In this document: positions 51,074 through 59,270 of the stretch, one piece after another
Numbering within the stretch: position 1 is the first letter of the stretch
Layout: every line of letters starts with the position of its first letter
Made by a program: the position numbers and the translations under genes
The notes under the pieces: model-generated
Databases searched by the model: none
Told to the model about the DNA's origin: nothing
Seen by the model: the letters and a program-made list of their open reading frames with translations, nothing else
Source of the DNA: CANMIH01 sp049116335
GTDB lineage: Bacteria > Pseudomonadota > Alphaproteobacteria > Rhodobacterales > Rhodobacteraceae
NCBI GenBank assembly: GCA_049116335.1
Contig: JAGDYZ010000012.1
Span: forward strand, 62,001 to 126,000
Direction of reading: 5' to 3'
Length of the DNA: 64,000 nt

Positions 51074-51697
51074 ATGAGCAAAGATGATCCTTTCGGTTTC
51101 AACATGTCCGTAAAGTCCGCGAAAAAGAAAAATCCGCGTGGACGTCGGAGCATGACCGGCGAGCAAGAGTTTTCGACCCGCGAGTGTGAGCACGAGGGCT
51201 GCACAGAGCCAGGCAAATTCAGAGCGCCCAAGGCGCCTGATGTGTTGGACGATTTTTATTGGTTCTGCAAAGATCACGTGCGCGAATATAACGCCAAGTG
51301 GAGCTTTTTTGACGGTAAAACAGAGGCCGAAAAAAACGCGCAGGACAGTGCTGACAAGGTTTGGGAGCGTAAAACCAAAGACTGGCGTGACCCTGAGGCC
51401 AAGGCCTGGGCACGGCTGGGGATCGAAGACCCCCATCAGGTTCTGGGTGGCAATGCCACGCGCAATCCCGGCAAATCCGGAGGCGGGGGTCGCAAATTGC
51501 CTCCGACCGAGCGTAAGGCGCTGGAAATTCTGGATGCCACCAATGTTGAAACCAAAGCCGAAATTCGTAAGGCCTATAAGAAACTGATCAAAGTGCTTCA
51601 CCCCGACATGAACGGCGGGGATCGCAGTCAGGAAGACCAGCTCCAAGAGGTGGTTTGGGCCTGGGATCAGATGAAAGACAGCCGCAGCTTTAAGTGA
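51074..51697 (+). CDS. J-domain co-chaperone with N-terminal zinc-like cluster
   Basis: 207 residues. The C-terminal J-domain (about 148-207) has LEILDATNVETKAEIRKAYK then KLIKVLHPDMNGGD, with the HPD motif at 176-178 needed to stimulate DnaK. The N-terminal half has no classical DnaJ layout; it carries Cys38, His40, Cys43, Cys65 and His68 in a C-E-H-x2-C and FCKDH arrangement that could bind zinc. Start 51074 follows AGAGG. It is probably a specialised DnaK partner. Confidence 0.85.
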   Translation: MSKDDPFGFNMSVKSAKKKNPRGRRSMTGEQEFSTRECEHEGCTEPGKFRAPKAPDVLDDFYWFCKDHVREYNAKWSFFDGKTEAEKNAQDSADKVWERKTKDWRDPEAKAWARLGIEDPHQVLGGNATRNPGKSGGGGRKLPPTERKALEILDATNVETKAEIRKAYKKLIKVLHPDMNGGDRSQEDQLQEVVWAWDQMKDSRSFK

Positions 51698-51722
51698 GTT
51701 GCGACTTTTCTAAGAGATAGCG

Positions 51723-51747
51723 AAGAGCGCCGTTTGGCGCTCTTTTC
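51723..51747 (+). terminator. Terminator after the J-domain gene
   Basis: AAGAGCGCC pairs perfectly with GGCGCTCTT (51723-51731 with 51736-51744) around GTTT, followed by TTCTTTT. It lies between convergent genes. Confidence 0.85.
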
Positions 51748-51749
51748 TT

Positions 51750-52229
51750 TTACGCCGCCTGAAATGTAAGGCTCACCCCATTGATGCAATGGCGCTTTCC
51801 GGTGGGTTCAGGCCCATCATTGAAGATATGCCCAAGATGAGAGCCACAGCGGCGGCAATGGCTTTCGGTTCGAACCATCAGAAAACTCCGGTCTTCACGG
51901 GTGCCGATGGCATTGGGCTGAGCCCGAGTGAAGGACGGCCAGCCAGTGCCGCTGTCAAATTTATCTTCCATCGCATAGAGCGCCAGATCACAGCCCCGGC
52001 AGTGAAACATGCCCGCCCGTTTTTCATCGTTCAGTGGTGACGAGAATGCGCGTTCTGTGCCCTCTTTGCGCATCACGCGATATTCAAGATTGGACAGCAT
52101 GGCCTTCCACTCGGCCTCGCTGCGCATCACCTCAAATTCACCCTTCGACTTGGCAAGCGAGACCCGACCAAAAGCTGCGCCTCCCAAAACGGCGGCTGCA
52201 GCCCCCAAAAGCAAATCACGGCGCATCAT
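51750..52229 (-). CDS. msrB: Peptide methionine-(R)-S-oxide reductase MsrB, Tat-exported
   Basis: 159 residues. Zinc ligands CRGC (77, 80) and CRRC (125, 128) and the catalytic KRHCINGVSLTF (Cys148) are intact, with FDSGTGWPSF between. It repairs R-form methionine sulfoxide. The N-terminus MMRRDLLLGAAAAVLGGAAF has a twin Arg followed by a hydrophobic stretch, indicating Tat export to the periplasm, where the enzyme would need an outside reductant. GAGGAA precedes the start at 52229; the frame is open further upstream. Confidence 0.92.
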   Translation of the reverse strand: MMRRDLLLGAAAAVLGGAAFGRVSLAKSKGEFEVMRSEAEWKAMLSNLEYRVMRKEGTERAFSSPLNDEKRAGMFHCRGCDLALYAMEDKFDSGTGWPSFTRAQPNAIGTREDRSFLMVRTESHCRRCGSHLGHIFNDGPEPTGKRHCINGVSLTFQAA

Positions 52230-52379
52230 GGCAGGTTCCTCTTTTCCGTTGTGCATCTGGGAACAGAGTCTGTGCATCAATTGCAGTTCAGACAAGTTCG
52301 GGCTGCACACAATCCCGCGAGCGCTCCTGACACAAAGCTGTCGGTTTTGACCAAGACCCGCGCCAAAGCGCACCGCACC

Positions 52380-53078
52380 ATGCTGAACATGACGCCCTAT
52401 GTTTTGCACTACGCCCCCGATAACGCTTCGCTCATCATCCGTCTGGTTCTGGAGGAGATGGGGCTGCCCTATTCAACCCAGCTGGTGGACCGCAGCACCC
52501 GCCAACAGGACAGTGCTGACTACCGAACCGTGAACCCGGCCGGTCTGATCCCTGCCCTTGAGACACCAGATGGGCCGATCTTTGAAACGGGTGCAATTCT
52601 GCTTTGGCTTGCAGACCAACATGAGATGATGGCCCCCTCACCGAAATCCCCAGATCGGGGTCACTTCCTCAAATGGCTGTTTTTCACGGCAAATACAGTA
52701 CATCCCGCGCTGCGCATGACGTTTTATCCCGAAAAATATATAGCCCCAGAAGCCGAACGCGTGATGCGCGCGAGCCTTCAGGGTGTGCTTCAAACACAGC
52801 TTTCTTTGCTGGAAAACGCGGCTGACGTTGCATGGCCAAAGGGGCAAGAGCCCACTGTTCTGGCCTATTATATCGCCTGTATTCTGCGATGGAGTGCCCT
52901 GTATCCCGCTGGGGAAACCGACTGGTTTGACCTGACCAGATATCCGGCCCTTTCTGCGCTCGTCGCAGGGTTGGAAGCGCGTGATGCGGTGCGGGTCGCG
53001 CAGGCGGCCGAAGGGTTAGGTCCAACACCATTTACGGTGCCCCACAACTGCACGCCCCCGGAAGGAAGTGCCATTTAG
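52380..53078 (+). CDS. Glutathione S-transferase family protein
   Basis: 232 residues. The N-terminal thioredoxin-like domain (YVLHYAPDNASLIIRLVLEE) has VNPAGLIPALETPDGPIFET, which contains the cis-Pro and the glutathione-binding Glu-Thr pair. A C-terminal helical domain follows. Substrate unknown. ATGs at 52380 and 52389 are both possible and neither has a good ribosome site; an MTPYVLHY start would fit the family too. It is divergent from msrB. Confidence 0.78.
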   Translation: MLNMTPYVLHYAPDNASLIIRLVLEEMGLPYSTQLVDRSTRQQDSADYRTVNPAGLIPALETPDGPIFETGAILLWLADQHEMMAPSPKSPDRGHFLKWLFFTANTVHPALRMTFYPEKYIAPEAERVMRASLQGVLQTQLSLLENAADVAWPKGQEPTVLAYYIACILRWSALYPAGETDWFDLTRYPALSALVAGLEARDAVRVAQAAEGLGPTPFTVPHNCTPPEGSAI

Positions 53079-53130
53079 GCCTTCGAACGGCACACAATGG
53101 CATACAAAATTCCCCTATTCAAAGCGCGTG

Positions 53131-53144
53131 TTTCGTATACGAAA
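53131..53144. promoter_or_regulatory. Perfect 14-base palindrome upstream of sdaA
   Basis: TTTCGTATACGAAA lies 71 bases before the sdaA start and about 50 bases past the GST gene, a typical operator position. The likely binder is unknown; the XRE-cupin regulator encoded just after sdaA is the nearest candidate. Confidence 0.5.
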
Positions 53145-53214
53145 TGTCGGTTTCATCCCGCCGTTTCCCAAAATGACCAGTTACCCATGGCGCACGCGCA
53201 CAGGAGGTCTCCAG

Positions 53215-54588
53215 ATGTTTCTATCTGTCTTTGATATGTTCAAGGTCGGTGTCGGCCCGTCGTCATCCCATACCATGGGTCCCATGGTGGCAGGTGCCAG
53301 ATTTCTCGAAACGCTTCGAGCCGCGCCCTTCCATGCGCATGGGCTAAAAGCCTCGCTCCATGGCTCTTTGGCCTTCACAGGTGTTGGTCATGCAACAGAC
53401 CGCGCGACAATTCTGGGTTTGGCGGGCTTTCTGCCAGACACGTATGACAATGACAAAGCCGAAGCCACTTTGGCCGCCATTCAGGACACCCGCAGCATTG
53501 AGCTCCCGGATCTGGGCGCGCTCCAGTTTGATCCCAACACCGATCTAAGGTTTGATTTTGGCCCGGCCCTTGAAGGGCACGCCAATGGCATGATCCTGAT
53601 GGCAACGGATGCGCAGGGTGATGTGATCCTGCAGGAAACCTATTACTCCATCGGTGGGGGCTTTATTCTCACGGCGGAGGAACTGGCATCTGGGGGAGAT
53701 ACCGATGACGGCCCTGCTGTCCCCTACCCGTTCCAATCCGCGGTAGAGATGCTGCAGATGGCGAAGGCTTCGGGCCTGTCCATCGCCGAAATGAAGCGCA
53801 AAAATGAAATTTCGCGGGGCTGCAACGACAGTCTGGATCGCGGTATCGCCCGCATCTGGGAGGTCATGAACGACTGTATCACGCGCGGCATGGCCCGCGA
53901 CGGGATCCTGCCCGGCGGCCTGAACGTACGCCGACGCGCCAAATCGATCTTCGACCAACTCGAAGCCGAACGCGGCATGAACCTCACCGCTCCGCACACC
54001 ATCAACGACTGGATGAGTGTCTATGCCATGGCGGTGAACGAGGAAAACGCCGCAGGCGGTCAGGTAGTGACCGCGCCGACTAATGGCGCTGCGGGCGTTG
54101 TTCCGGCTGTGATCCGCTATTGGCTTGACCATGTGCCCGGCGCAAGTGCGAAAAAGATCCCCGACTTCCTTCTCACTGCGGCCGCCATCGGCGGTCTGGT
54201 GAAATACAATGCGTCCATCTCAGGCGCAGAGGCCGGATGTCAGGCCGAAGTTGGCAGTGCGTCGGCCATGGGTGCGGCAGGGCTTTGCGCCGTAATGGGG
54301 GGCACTCCGGAACAGGTGGAAAATGCCGCCGAGATTGCGCTTGAGCACCATCTCGGCATGACCTGCGATCCGGTCAAAGGCCTGGTTCAGGTGCCCTGTA
54401 TCGAACGCAACGGTCTGGGTGCGATCAAAGCCGTGTCCTCCGCGTCGCTAGCACTACGCGGTGACGGGCATCACTTTGTTCCGCTGGATTCCGTCATCGA
54501 AACCATGCGCCAAACCGGACATGACATGCACGAGAAGTACAAAGAAACCTCGCTGGGCGGCCTGGCCGTCAATATTCCCAACTGCTGA
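53215..54588 (+). CDS. sdaA: L-serine ammonia-lyase, iron-sulfur dependent, single chain
   Basis: 457 residues. It begins MFLSVFDMFKVGVGPSSSHT, the SdaA hallmark, and has the alpha-domain EAGCQAEVGSASAMGAAGLC, MTCDPVKGLVQVPCIERNGL with the cysteines that hold the [4Fe-4S] cluster. Converts L-serine to pyruvate and ammonia. CAGGAGG sits seven bases before the start. The frame is open upstream but the family start is clear. A strong terminator follows. Confidence 0.97.
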   Translation: MFLSVFDMFKVGVGPSSSHTMGPMVAGARFLETLRAAPFHAHGLKASLHGSLAFTGVGHATDRATILGLAGFLPDTYDNDKAEATLAAIQDTRSIELPDLGALQFDPNTDLRFDFGPALEGHANGMILMATDAQGDVILQETYYSIGGGFILTAEELASGGDTDDGPAVPYPFQSAVEMLQMAKASGLSIAEMKRKNEISRGCNDSLDRGIARIWEVMNDCITRGMARDGILPGGLNVRRRAKSIFDQLEAERGMNLTAPHTINDWMSVYAMAVNEENAAGGQVVTAPTNGAAGVVPAVIRYWLDHVPGASAKKIPDFLLTAAAIGGLVKYNASISGAEAGCQAEVGSASAMGAAGLCAVMGGTPEQVENAAEIALEHHLGMTCDPVKGLVQVPCIERNGLGAIKAVSSASLALRGDGHHFVPLDSVIETMRQTGHDMHEKYKETSLGGLAVNIPNC

Positions 54589-54643
54589 CCACCGGTCACA
54601 GGCCTTGGATCTCCACCTGCGCTGCTTTGCAGCAGATCATTTG

Positions 54644-54678
54644 AATGCCCACGTGAGATTTTCACGTGGGCATTTTCA
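54644..54678 (+). terminator. Rho-independent terminator of sdaA
   Basis: AATGCCCACGTGA pairs perfectly with TCACGTGGGCATT (54644-54656 with 54662-54674), loop GATTT, then TTCATT. Confidence 0.88.
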
Positions 54679-54700
54679 TTCCTGACGCTATTTTAAGCCC

Positions 54701-55309
54701 ATGGCAGAGCAAGAATCTCATTCTGACAAACCCGCATTGGATGAATTGGTCGGTGCAGCGGTTAAAAATCATCGCGGTTTGGCGGGTCTTACACTCGCGG
54801 AACTTTCGGCCCGATCCGGGGTCTCTACAGCGATGATCTCAAAAATCGAACGTGGACAAGTCTCGGCCTCATTGACCACGCTCGAAGCACTTTCTTCTGC
54901 AATCAATGTCCCTTTGATCAACTTCTTTGCCGAAACGGTGGGCCACAATGACGTGTCATTTGTCGCGGCCGGCGAAGGGGTTACGGTCCAGCGTCTGGGA
55001 TCAGGCTATGGCCATGCCTATAAAATGATCGGTCGGGCCGAGGCTAGCCACGTGAGCTTCGAGAGCTTCTGTGTGACATTGCATGGCCCGCTGGACAGCC
55101 CACCGGTTTATCAGCACCGGGGCGTCGAATTCATGCATTTGACCGAAGGCGAAATGGTCTATCGCTGTGGCGATGCGGAATTCCATATGAAACCCGGCGA
55201 CAGCCTGTCTTTCGATTGTGCCACCGCGCATGGTCCGGTGAAATTGATCACCTCAACCGTAAGCTTTATCACCGTTGTGTCGAAGGCCGAAGCCAGCACC
55301 TACGGCTGA
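54701..55309 (+). CDS. XRE-family transcriptional regulator with cupin domain
   Basis: 202 residues. A Cro/C1-type HTH (LAGLTLAELSARSGVSTAMI then SKIERGQVSASLTTLEALSS) is followed by a cupin sensor domain (about 110-190: HRGVEFMHLTEGEMVYRCGD then FHMKPGDSLSFDCATAHGPV). Such regulators often control amino-acid or polyamine uptake and catabolism and sense a small ligand in the cupin. It sits between sdaA and the ABC importer, so either could be its target. Confidence 0.88.
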   Translation: MAEQESHSDKPALDELVGAAVKNHRGLAGLTLAELSARSGVSTAMISKIERGQVSASLTTLEALSSAINVPLINFFAETVGHNDVSFVAAGEGVTVQRLGSGYGHAYKMIGRAEASHVSFESFCVTLHGPLDSPPVYQHRGVEFMHLTEGEMVYRCGDAEFHMKPGDSLSFDCATAHGPVKLITSTVSFITVVSKAEASTYG

Positions 55310-55321
55310 TCTTCCACGAAA

Positions 55322-55346
55322 AAAGGGAGGCCAAGCCCCCCTTTCA
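55322..55346. terminator. Terminator between the XRE regulator and the binding-protein gene
   Basis: AAAGGGAGGC pairs with GCCCCCCTTT around CAA, with one A-C mismatch, between convergent genes. A-rich and T-rich flanks allow action on both strands. Confidence 0.65.
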
Positions 55347-55392
55347 CTTTGATCGATTTTGGCGTCCCATTCCTTCAGAACGCCAGTGGCTT

Positions 55393-56163
55393 TTACAGGC
55401 CCCACTTCGCCTTGGTGGTTTCGAAGAAGCCCTTGGCCTGTTTCACTTTCACCCAGTTGTTGATGTAGTTGATCCAGACCTGATCGCTCTGAGGCAGCAA
55501 CATTGCGATGGGCGATGGCGACCGGGGCTCGGTATCCGCCACACGCACTACCGGGAATTTCGCCATCAGGGTCGAGCCTTCGATGTTCGAGGTGATGAAG
55601 ACATCTGCACGGCCTGAAAGCACTTCCTGGAACCCACGCGCCGGTGCTTCAACCACTTTGATATCCGCATTGGGGAACCATTCGCGCACCAGCTTTTCAA
55701 AGGTGGTGCCCAGCGTGGTGGCCACTTTTACGCCCGGCTGGTTGATCGAATCGTAACCCGAAAACTTGTCAGCCTTGTCCTCGGTGGTGAAAGGAAAGAT
55801 CTCGACCGCGATATAGCTTTCCGAGAAGCCCGCCACTTTCATCCGCGGTGGTGAAATCGACGCCGAACCGGTCAGGTGGTACTTGCCCGCCACCACACCG
55901 TTGACCAGAGTTTTCCAGTCTGTTGGAACGAACTCGACCTCAACGCCCAGATCTTTGGCGAGCTCGGTCATGATGTCGATGTCAAACCCTTTGTAGCTGT
56001 TGGTGGCCGGATCCCGCAGGCTCATCGGGTTCCAGTCGCCGGTGGTGCCGACTTTCAACACGCCGGTATCCAGAATTTCGTTCAGCGCCGATTGCGCCTG
56101 TGCTGCGCCCGAAAGCGCGAGCCCGACCACCGCGGCTGCGGCGAGTGTCAGGATTTTTTTCAT
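55393..56163 (-). CDS. Polar amino-acid-type ABC transporter substrate-binding protein
   Basis: 256 residues, family 3 periplasmic binding protein. A signal peptide (MKKILTLAAAAVVGLALSGA, cut after AQA) precedes LNEILDTGVLKVGTTGDWNP and YKGFDIDIMTELAKDLGVEV, FVPTDWKTLVNGVVAGKYHL. This is the form shared with cyclohexadienyl dehydratase-like and cystine/glutamine-type binders. GGGAG precedes the start. It is transcribed divergently from its ATPase and permease across a 127-base promoter gap. The ligand is unknown. Confidence 0.88.
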   Translation of the reverse strand: MKKILTLAAAAVVGLALSGAAQAQSALNEILDTGVLKVGTTGDWNPMSLRDPATNSYKGFDIDIMTELAKDLGVEVEFVPTDWKTLVNGVVAGKYHLTGSASISPPRMKVAGFSESYIAVEIFPFTTEDKADKFSGYDSINQPGVKVATTLGTTFEKLVREWFPNADIKVVEAPARGFQEVLSGRADVFITSNIEGSTLMAKFPVVRVADTEPRSPSPIAMLLPQSDQVWINYINNWVKVKQAKGFFETTKAKWGL

Positions 56164-56290
56164 TTCAGTCTCCCGTTGGTGGCTTTTGACTTGTTTGTTA
56201 TGCCCCGTCATTCTTCCTTGATTCATGAGCGATAGCAAAGATATTCTGGGGAAACATTTTTCCCGCAAATAAAATGAGGCAGGGGAACGG

Positions 56291-57031
56291 ATGTCGGATA
56301 CGGCAATTGAGTTGATCAATGTAAACAAGTGGTACGACACGTTTCACGTACTCAAAGATATCAACCTCACTGTGAAGAGTGGGGAAAAGGTTGTGATTTG
56401 TGGGCCGTCTGGCTCGGGCAAATCTACAGTGGTGCGCTGCATCAACAAGCTTGAACCCCATCAACAAGGCGTGATCCGAGTGAATGGCATCGAATTGGGC
56501 AATGATCCCAAGCCGGTTGCCGAAATTCAGGGCGATGTTGGCATGGTGTTTCAGCAGTTCAATCTGTTCCCGCATCTCAGTGTGCTGGACAACCTCACGC
56601 TTGGTCCGATGAAAGCGCGTGGTTTGTCAGAAGCCCAAGCCGAGGAGAAAGCCCGCCATTATCTGGACCGGGTGCGAATCCCCGATCAGGCGGACAAACG
56701 CCCCGGACAGCTTTCAGGGGGCCAACAACAGCGTGTGGCCATCGCCCGATCGCTGTGCATGGAACCCAAGATTTTGCTGTTCGACGAGCCCACAAGCGCG
56801 CTTGATCCAGAAATGATCTCAGAAGTGCTGGATGTGATGGTCAATCTTGCAGATGACGGCATGACTATGGTTGTGGTGACCCATGAAATGGGCTTCGCCC
56901 GCAAGGTGGCCGACCACATGGTGTTTATGGATGCAGGCGAAATCGTCGAAACCGGCACGCCTGAGCATTTCTTCACCAATCCCCAGTCGGAACGGTGCAA
57001 GACCTTCCTGAGCCAGATCCTCCAGCATTGA
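56291..57031 (+). CDS. Polar amino-acid-type ABC transporter ATP-binding protein
   Basis: 246 residues, GlnQ/HisP type. Walker A is GPSGSGKST, the Q-loop MVFQQFNLFPHLSVLDN, signature LSGGQQQRV and Walker B LLFDEPTSALDPEM, with THEMGFARKVADHMVFMD. Powers the importer with the permease that starts eleven bases later. Confidence 0.95.
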   Translation: MSDTAIELINVNKWYDTFHVLKDINLTVKSGEKVVICGPSGSGKSTVVRCINKLEPHQQGVIRVNGIELGNDPKPVAEIQGDVGMVFQQFNLFPHLSVLDNLTLGPMKARGLSEAQAEEKARHYLDRVRIPDQADKRPGQLSGGQQQRVAIARSLCMEPKILLFDEPTSALDPEMISEVLDVMVNLADDGMTMVVVTHEMGFARKVADHMVFMDAGEIVETGTPEHFFTNPQSERCKTFLSQILQH

Positions 57032-57041
57032 GGCAGCCAAC

Positions 57042-57800
57042 ATGACACGCATTTTTCTATCCCTGTCCGTGCTGCTCTTTCTGGCGGGCTGCTCTTCTTC
57101 GCAAACCTGGGGCTGGTACGTCGTCAATCCGATGACTGCTTCGGGTTGGGTGAACATCAAGTTTCTAATCTCGGGCATGGGCGACACGATCTTAATCTCG
57201 TTCATTGCAGCGACCATTTCTATTCTGGTCGGTCTACTGGTGGCCTTGCCGGGGTTGTCTGACAAACGCGGCTGGCGCATCGTGAACCGGGTTTATGTCG
57301 AATTGGTTCGCTCGATCCCGTTGCTGCCAATGTTGTTCTGGGTGTTCTACGGGCTGCCGCTCATCTTTCGGTCGATGGGGCTCAACATTCCGATTGATCC
57401 GTTTTGGGGTGCCATTATCACATTGGCCCTGTCCGACAGTGCCTTCACCGCCGAGATTTACCGCGCGGGCATTCAGTCAATCGCTAAAGGTCAGGCGGAA
57501 GCCGCCCAGACCGTTGGTCTGAACTATGCGCAAACCATGCGCTACGTCATTCTGCCCCAGGCGATCCGACGTATTCTGCCGCCGCTGGCCAACCAGTTCA
57601 TCTACATCGTGAAGATGAGCGCCTTTGCCAGTGTCATTGGTATGCAGGAGCTGACTCGTCGGGCCAACGAACTGGTGGTGACCGAGTACCGCCCGCTTGA
57701 AATCTACACATTGCTCATTCTGGAATATCTGGTGCTGGTTCTGATCATCAGCGCTGGGGTGCGCTGGCTTGAACGGCGCATGGGCTCGGATGAGCGCTGA
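57042..57800 (+). CDS. Polar amino-acid-type ABC transporter permease with lipobox-like N-terminus
   Basis: 252 residues, HisM/GlnP family: RVYVELVRSIPLLPMLFWVF is the family 3 permease mark and AEAAQTVGLNYAQTMRYVIL carries the EAA loop. The first 20 residues (MTRIFLSLSVLLFLAGCSSS) look exactly like a lipoprotein signal, with LAGC as lipobox, before a second hydrophobic stretch. Only one permease is present, so it probably works as a homodimer. Confidence 0.9.
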   Translation: MTRIFLSLSVLLFLAGCSSSQTWGWYVVNPMTASGWVNIKFLISGMGDTILISFIAATISILVGLLVALPGLSDKRGWRIVNRVYVELVRSIPLLPMLFWVFYGLPLIFRSMGLNIPIDPFWGAIITLALSDSAFTAEIYRAGIQSIAKGQAEAAQTVGLNYAQTMRYVILPQAIRRILPPLANQFIYIVKMSAFASVIGMQELTRRANELVVTEYRPLEIYTLLILEYLVLVLIISAGVRWLERRMGSDER

Positions 57801-57816
57801 CATAAGGAGAGATCTA

Positions 57817-58164
57817 ATGGACTGGAACGCATTTATGGCCGAAAACGAAGGTGACATTGGCACCTTCGCGAAAGAAGTGCCCGAAACCATGAAAGGGTTT
57901 GGCACTATGGGTGCCGCCGCCAAGAAGAGCGGCGCCTTGGACGAAAAGACCAAAGAAATCATGGCGCTTGGCATCGCCATTGCCACACGCTGCGACAGCT
58001 GCATCGGGTTTCATGTGCGCTCGCTTGTTCGTCTTGGCATCACCCGAGAAGAGCTCTGCGAAGCGTTGGCTATGGCAACCTACATGGGCGGCGGCCCCTC
58101 GCTGGCCTATTCCGCCAAAGCACTTAAGGCCTATGATACCTTCTCGTCCAAGGCCGGTTCATGA
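57817..58164 (+). CDS. AhpD-like carboxymuconolactone-decarboxylase-family protein
   Basis: 115 residues. The core AIATRCDSCIGFHVRSLVRL holds CxxC (Cys59, Cys62) followed by His66, the AhpD-type redox site. Family members are peroxidases or decarboxylases; the CxxC favours a redox role. AAGGAGAG precedes the ATG at 57817. It lies sixteen bases after the permease and overlaps the Rieske gene by four bases, so importer, this protein and the oxygenase are one transcript. Confidence 0.85.
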   Translation: MDWNAFMAENEGDIGTFAKEVPETMKGFGTMGAAAKKSGALDEKTKEIMALGIAIATRCDSCIGFHVRSLVRLGITREELCEALAMATYMGGGPSLAYSAKALKAYDTFSSKAGS

Positions 58165-59210
58165 GACCTGATCTCGCCGGATCTGACGGGTTCGTTCGCA
58201 ACTGTTGGTATGTTGCGGGCCGAAGTGAAGATTTCGGCCGCGAGTTGACACCGCTGCGGATGCTGGGTGACGAGATTGTCATTTACCGCGACACCAAGGG
58301 CATGGCGATTGCGCTGGAGGACGCCTGTCCTCACCGCAAGCTCCCGTTGTCGCGGGGCACCATCGAAGGTGATCATGTGGTCTGTGGCTATCACGGGCTG
58401 ACCTTTGACTGCACTGGCGAGTGTGTGATTGCCCCAACCCAGCTCGACAACCCACCGCGTCGCGCCGCGGTGCATTCCTATGCCGCCGAAGACCGCTGGG
58501 GTTTTTTGTGGCTGTGGATGGGTGAGGCCGAGACGGCAGACCGAGGCCAGATCCTCGACATTCCCAACTTCGACAACCCAAGCTGGGGCAAGACCCAAAA
58601 GGGCGCGATGGAGATGGCCTGCCACTATCTCTATATCACCGATAACCTTCTCGACCCGTCGCACGTGGCCTGGGTACATCTGACCTCATTTGCAGGGGCT
58701 GGCACCGACAATCGACCGCTCGATCTGGAGGAAACCGAGGACGGTGTCATTGTTTCGCGCTGGATTTTTGATGAAGCCCCGGCGCCTTATTACAAACCGC
58801 TGCTTCCCTTTGGACCGAACTGCGACCGGAAACAGCACTACGAATGCCGTCTGCCCTCGACCGCGATCAATATGTCGGTCTATGCGCCTGTCGGCGAAGG
58901 GGATAAAGACGGGCCGATCTCGCCCAATGCGCTGGTCAATATCTCGTACAATTTCATCACGCCGGTGGATGAACACAGCTCAATGTACTTCTGGTTCCAG
59001 CATCGCAACATGCATGCCGATGACGAAGAAATCTCGAAGCGTATGTTTGATGGGGCTGTGATGGCCTTCAACGAAGACAAAGATGTGCTTGAGTATGTCC
59101 AAAAGGGCATGGCCAAACGCAAATCGGGCTATCTCAACCTGGGTCTCGACGCCGGGGCCATGCGGTTTCGCGCACGCGTGGCCAAAGCCATCAAAGCCGA
59201 AGCCAGTTAA
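58161..59210 (+). CDS. Rieske non-haem iron oxygenase, VanA-like
   Basis: 349 residues. A Rieske [2Fe-2S] site is CPHRKLPL plus CGYHGLTF (Cys56, His58, Cys75, His78). The catalytic iron segment is DNLLDPSHVAWVH (Asp161, His168, His173), followed by the C-terminal hydroxylase domain. It resembles vanillate O-demethylase oxygenase and related single-component-type demethylases and hydroxylases. Such enzymes need an electron-donating reductase; none is encoded nearby. Overlap with the preceding gene (ATGA) implies translational coupling. Confidence 0.88.
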   Translation: MRPDLAGSDGFVRNCWYVAGRSEDFGRELTPLRMLGDEIVIYRDTKGMAIALEDACPHRKLPLSRGTIEGDHVVCGYHGLTFDCTGECVIAPTQLDNPPRRAAVHSYAAEDRWGFLWLWMGEAETADRGQILDIPNFDNPSWGKTQKGAMEMACHYLYITDNLLDPSHVAWVHLTSFAGAGTDNRPLDLEETEDGVIVSRWIFDEAPAPYYKPLLPFGPNCDRKQHYECRLPSTAINMSVYAPVGEGDKDGPISPNALVNISYNFITPVDEHSSMYFWFQHRNMHADDEEISKRMFDGAVMAFNEDKDVLEYVQKGMAKRKSGYLNLGLDAGAMRFRARVAKAIKAEAS

Positions 59211-59214
59211 ACCA

Positions 59215-59250
59215 AAACACGCGCAGAGCCCCTGCCCTGCGCGTGTTTCA
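59215..59250. terminator. Strong terminator between the Rieske gene and the NicX-like gene
   Basis: AAACACGCGCAG pairs perfectly with CTGCGCGTGTTT (59215-59226 with 59237-59248), a 12-pair stem with T-rich ends, between convergent genes. Confidence 0.85.
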
Positions 59251-59270
59251 ATCAGCTTCTCTTGAGCTAT

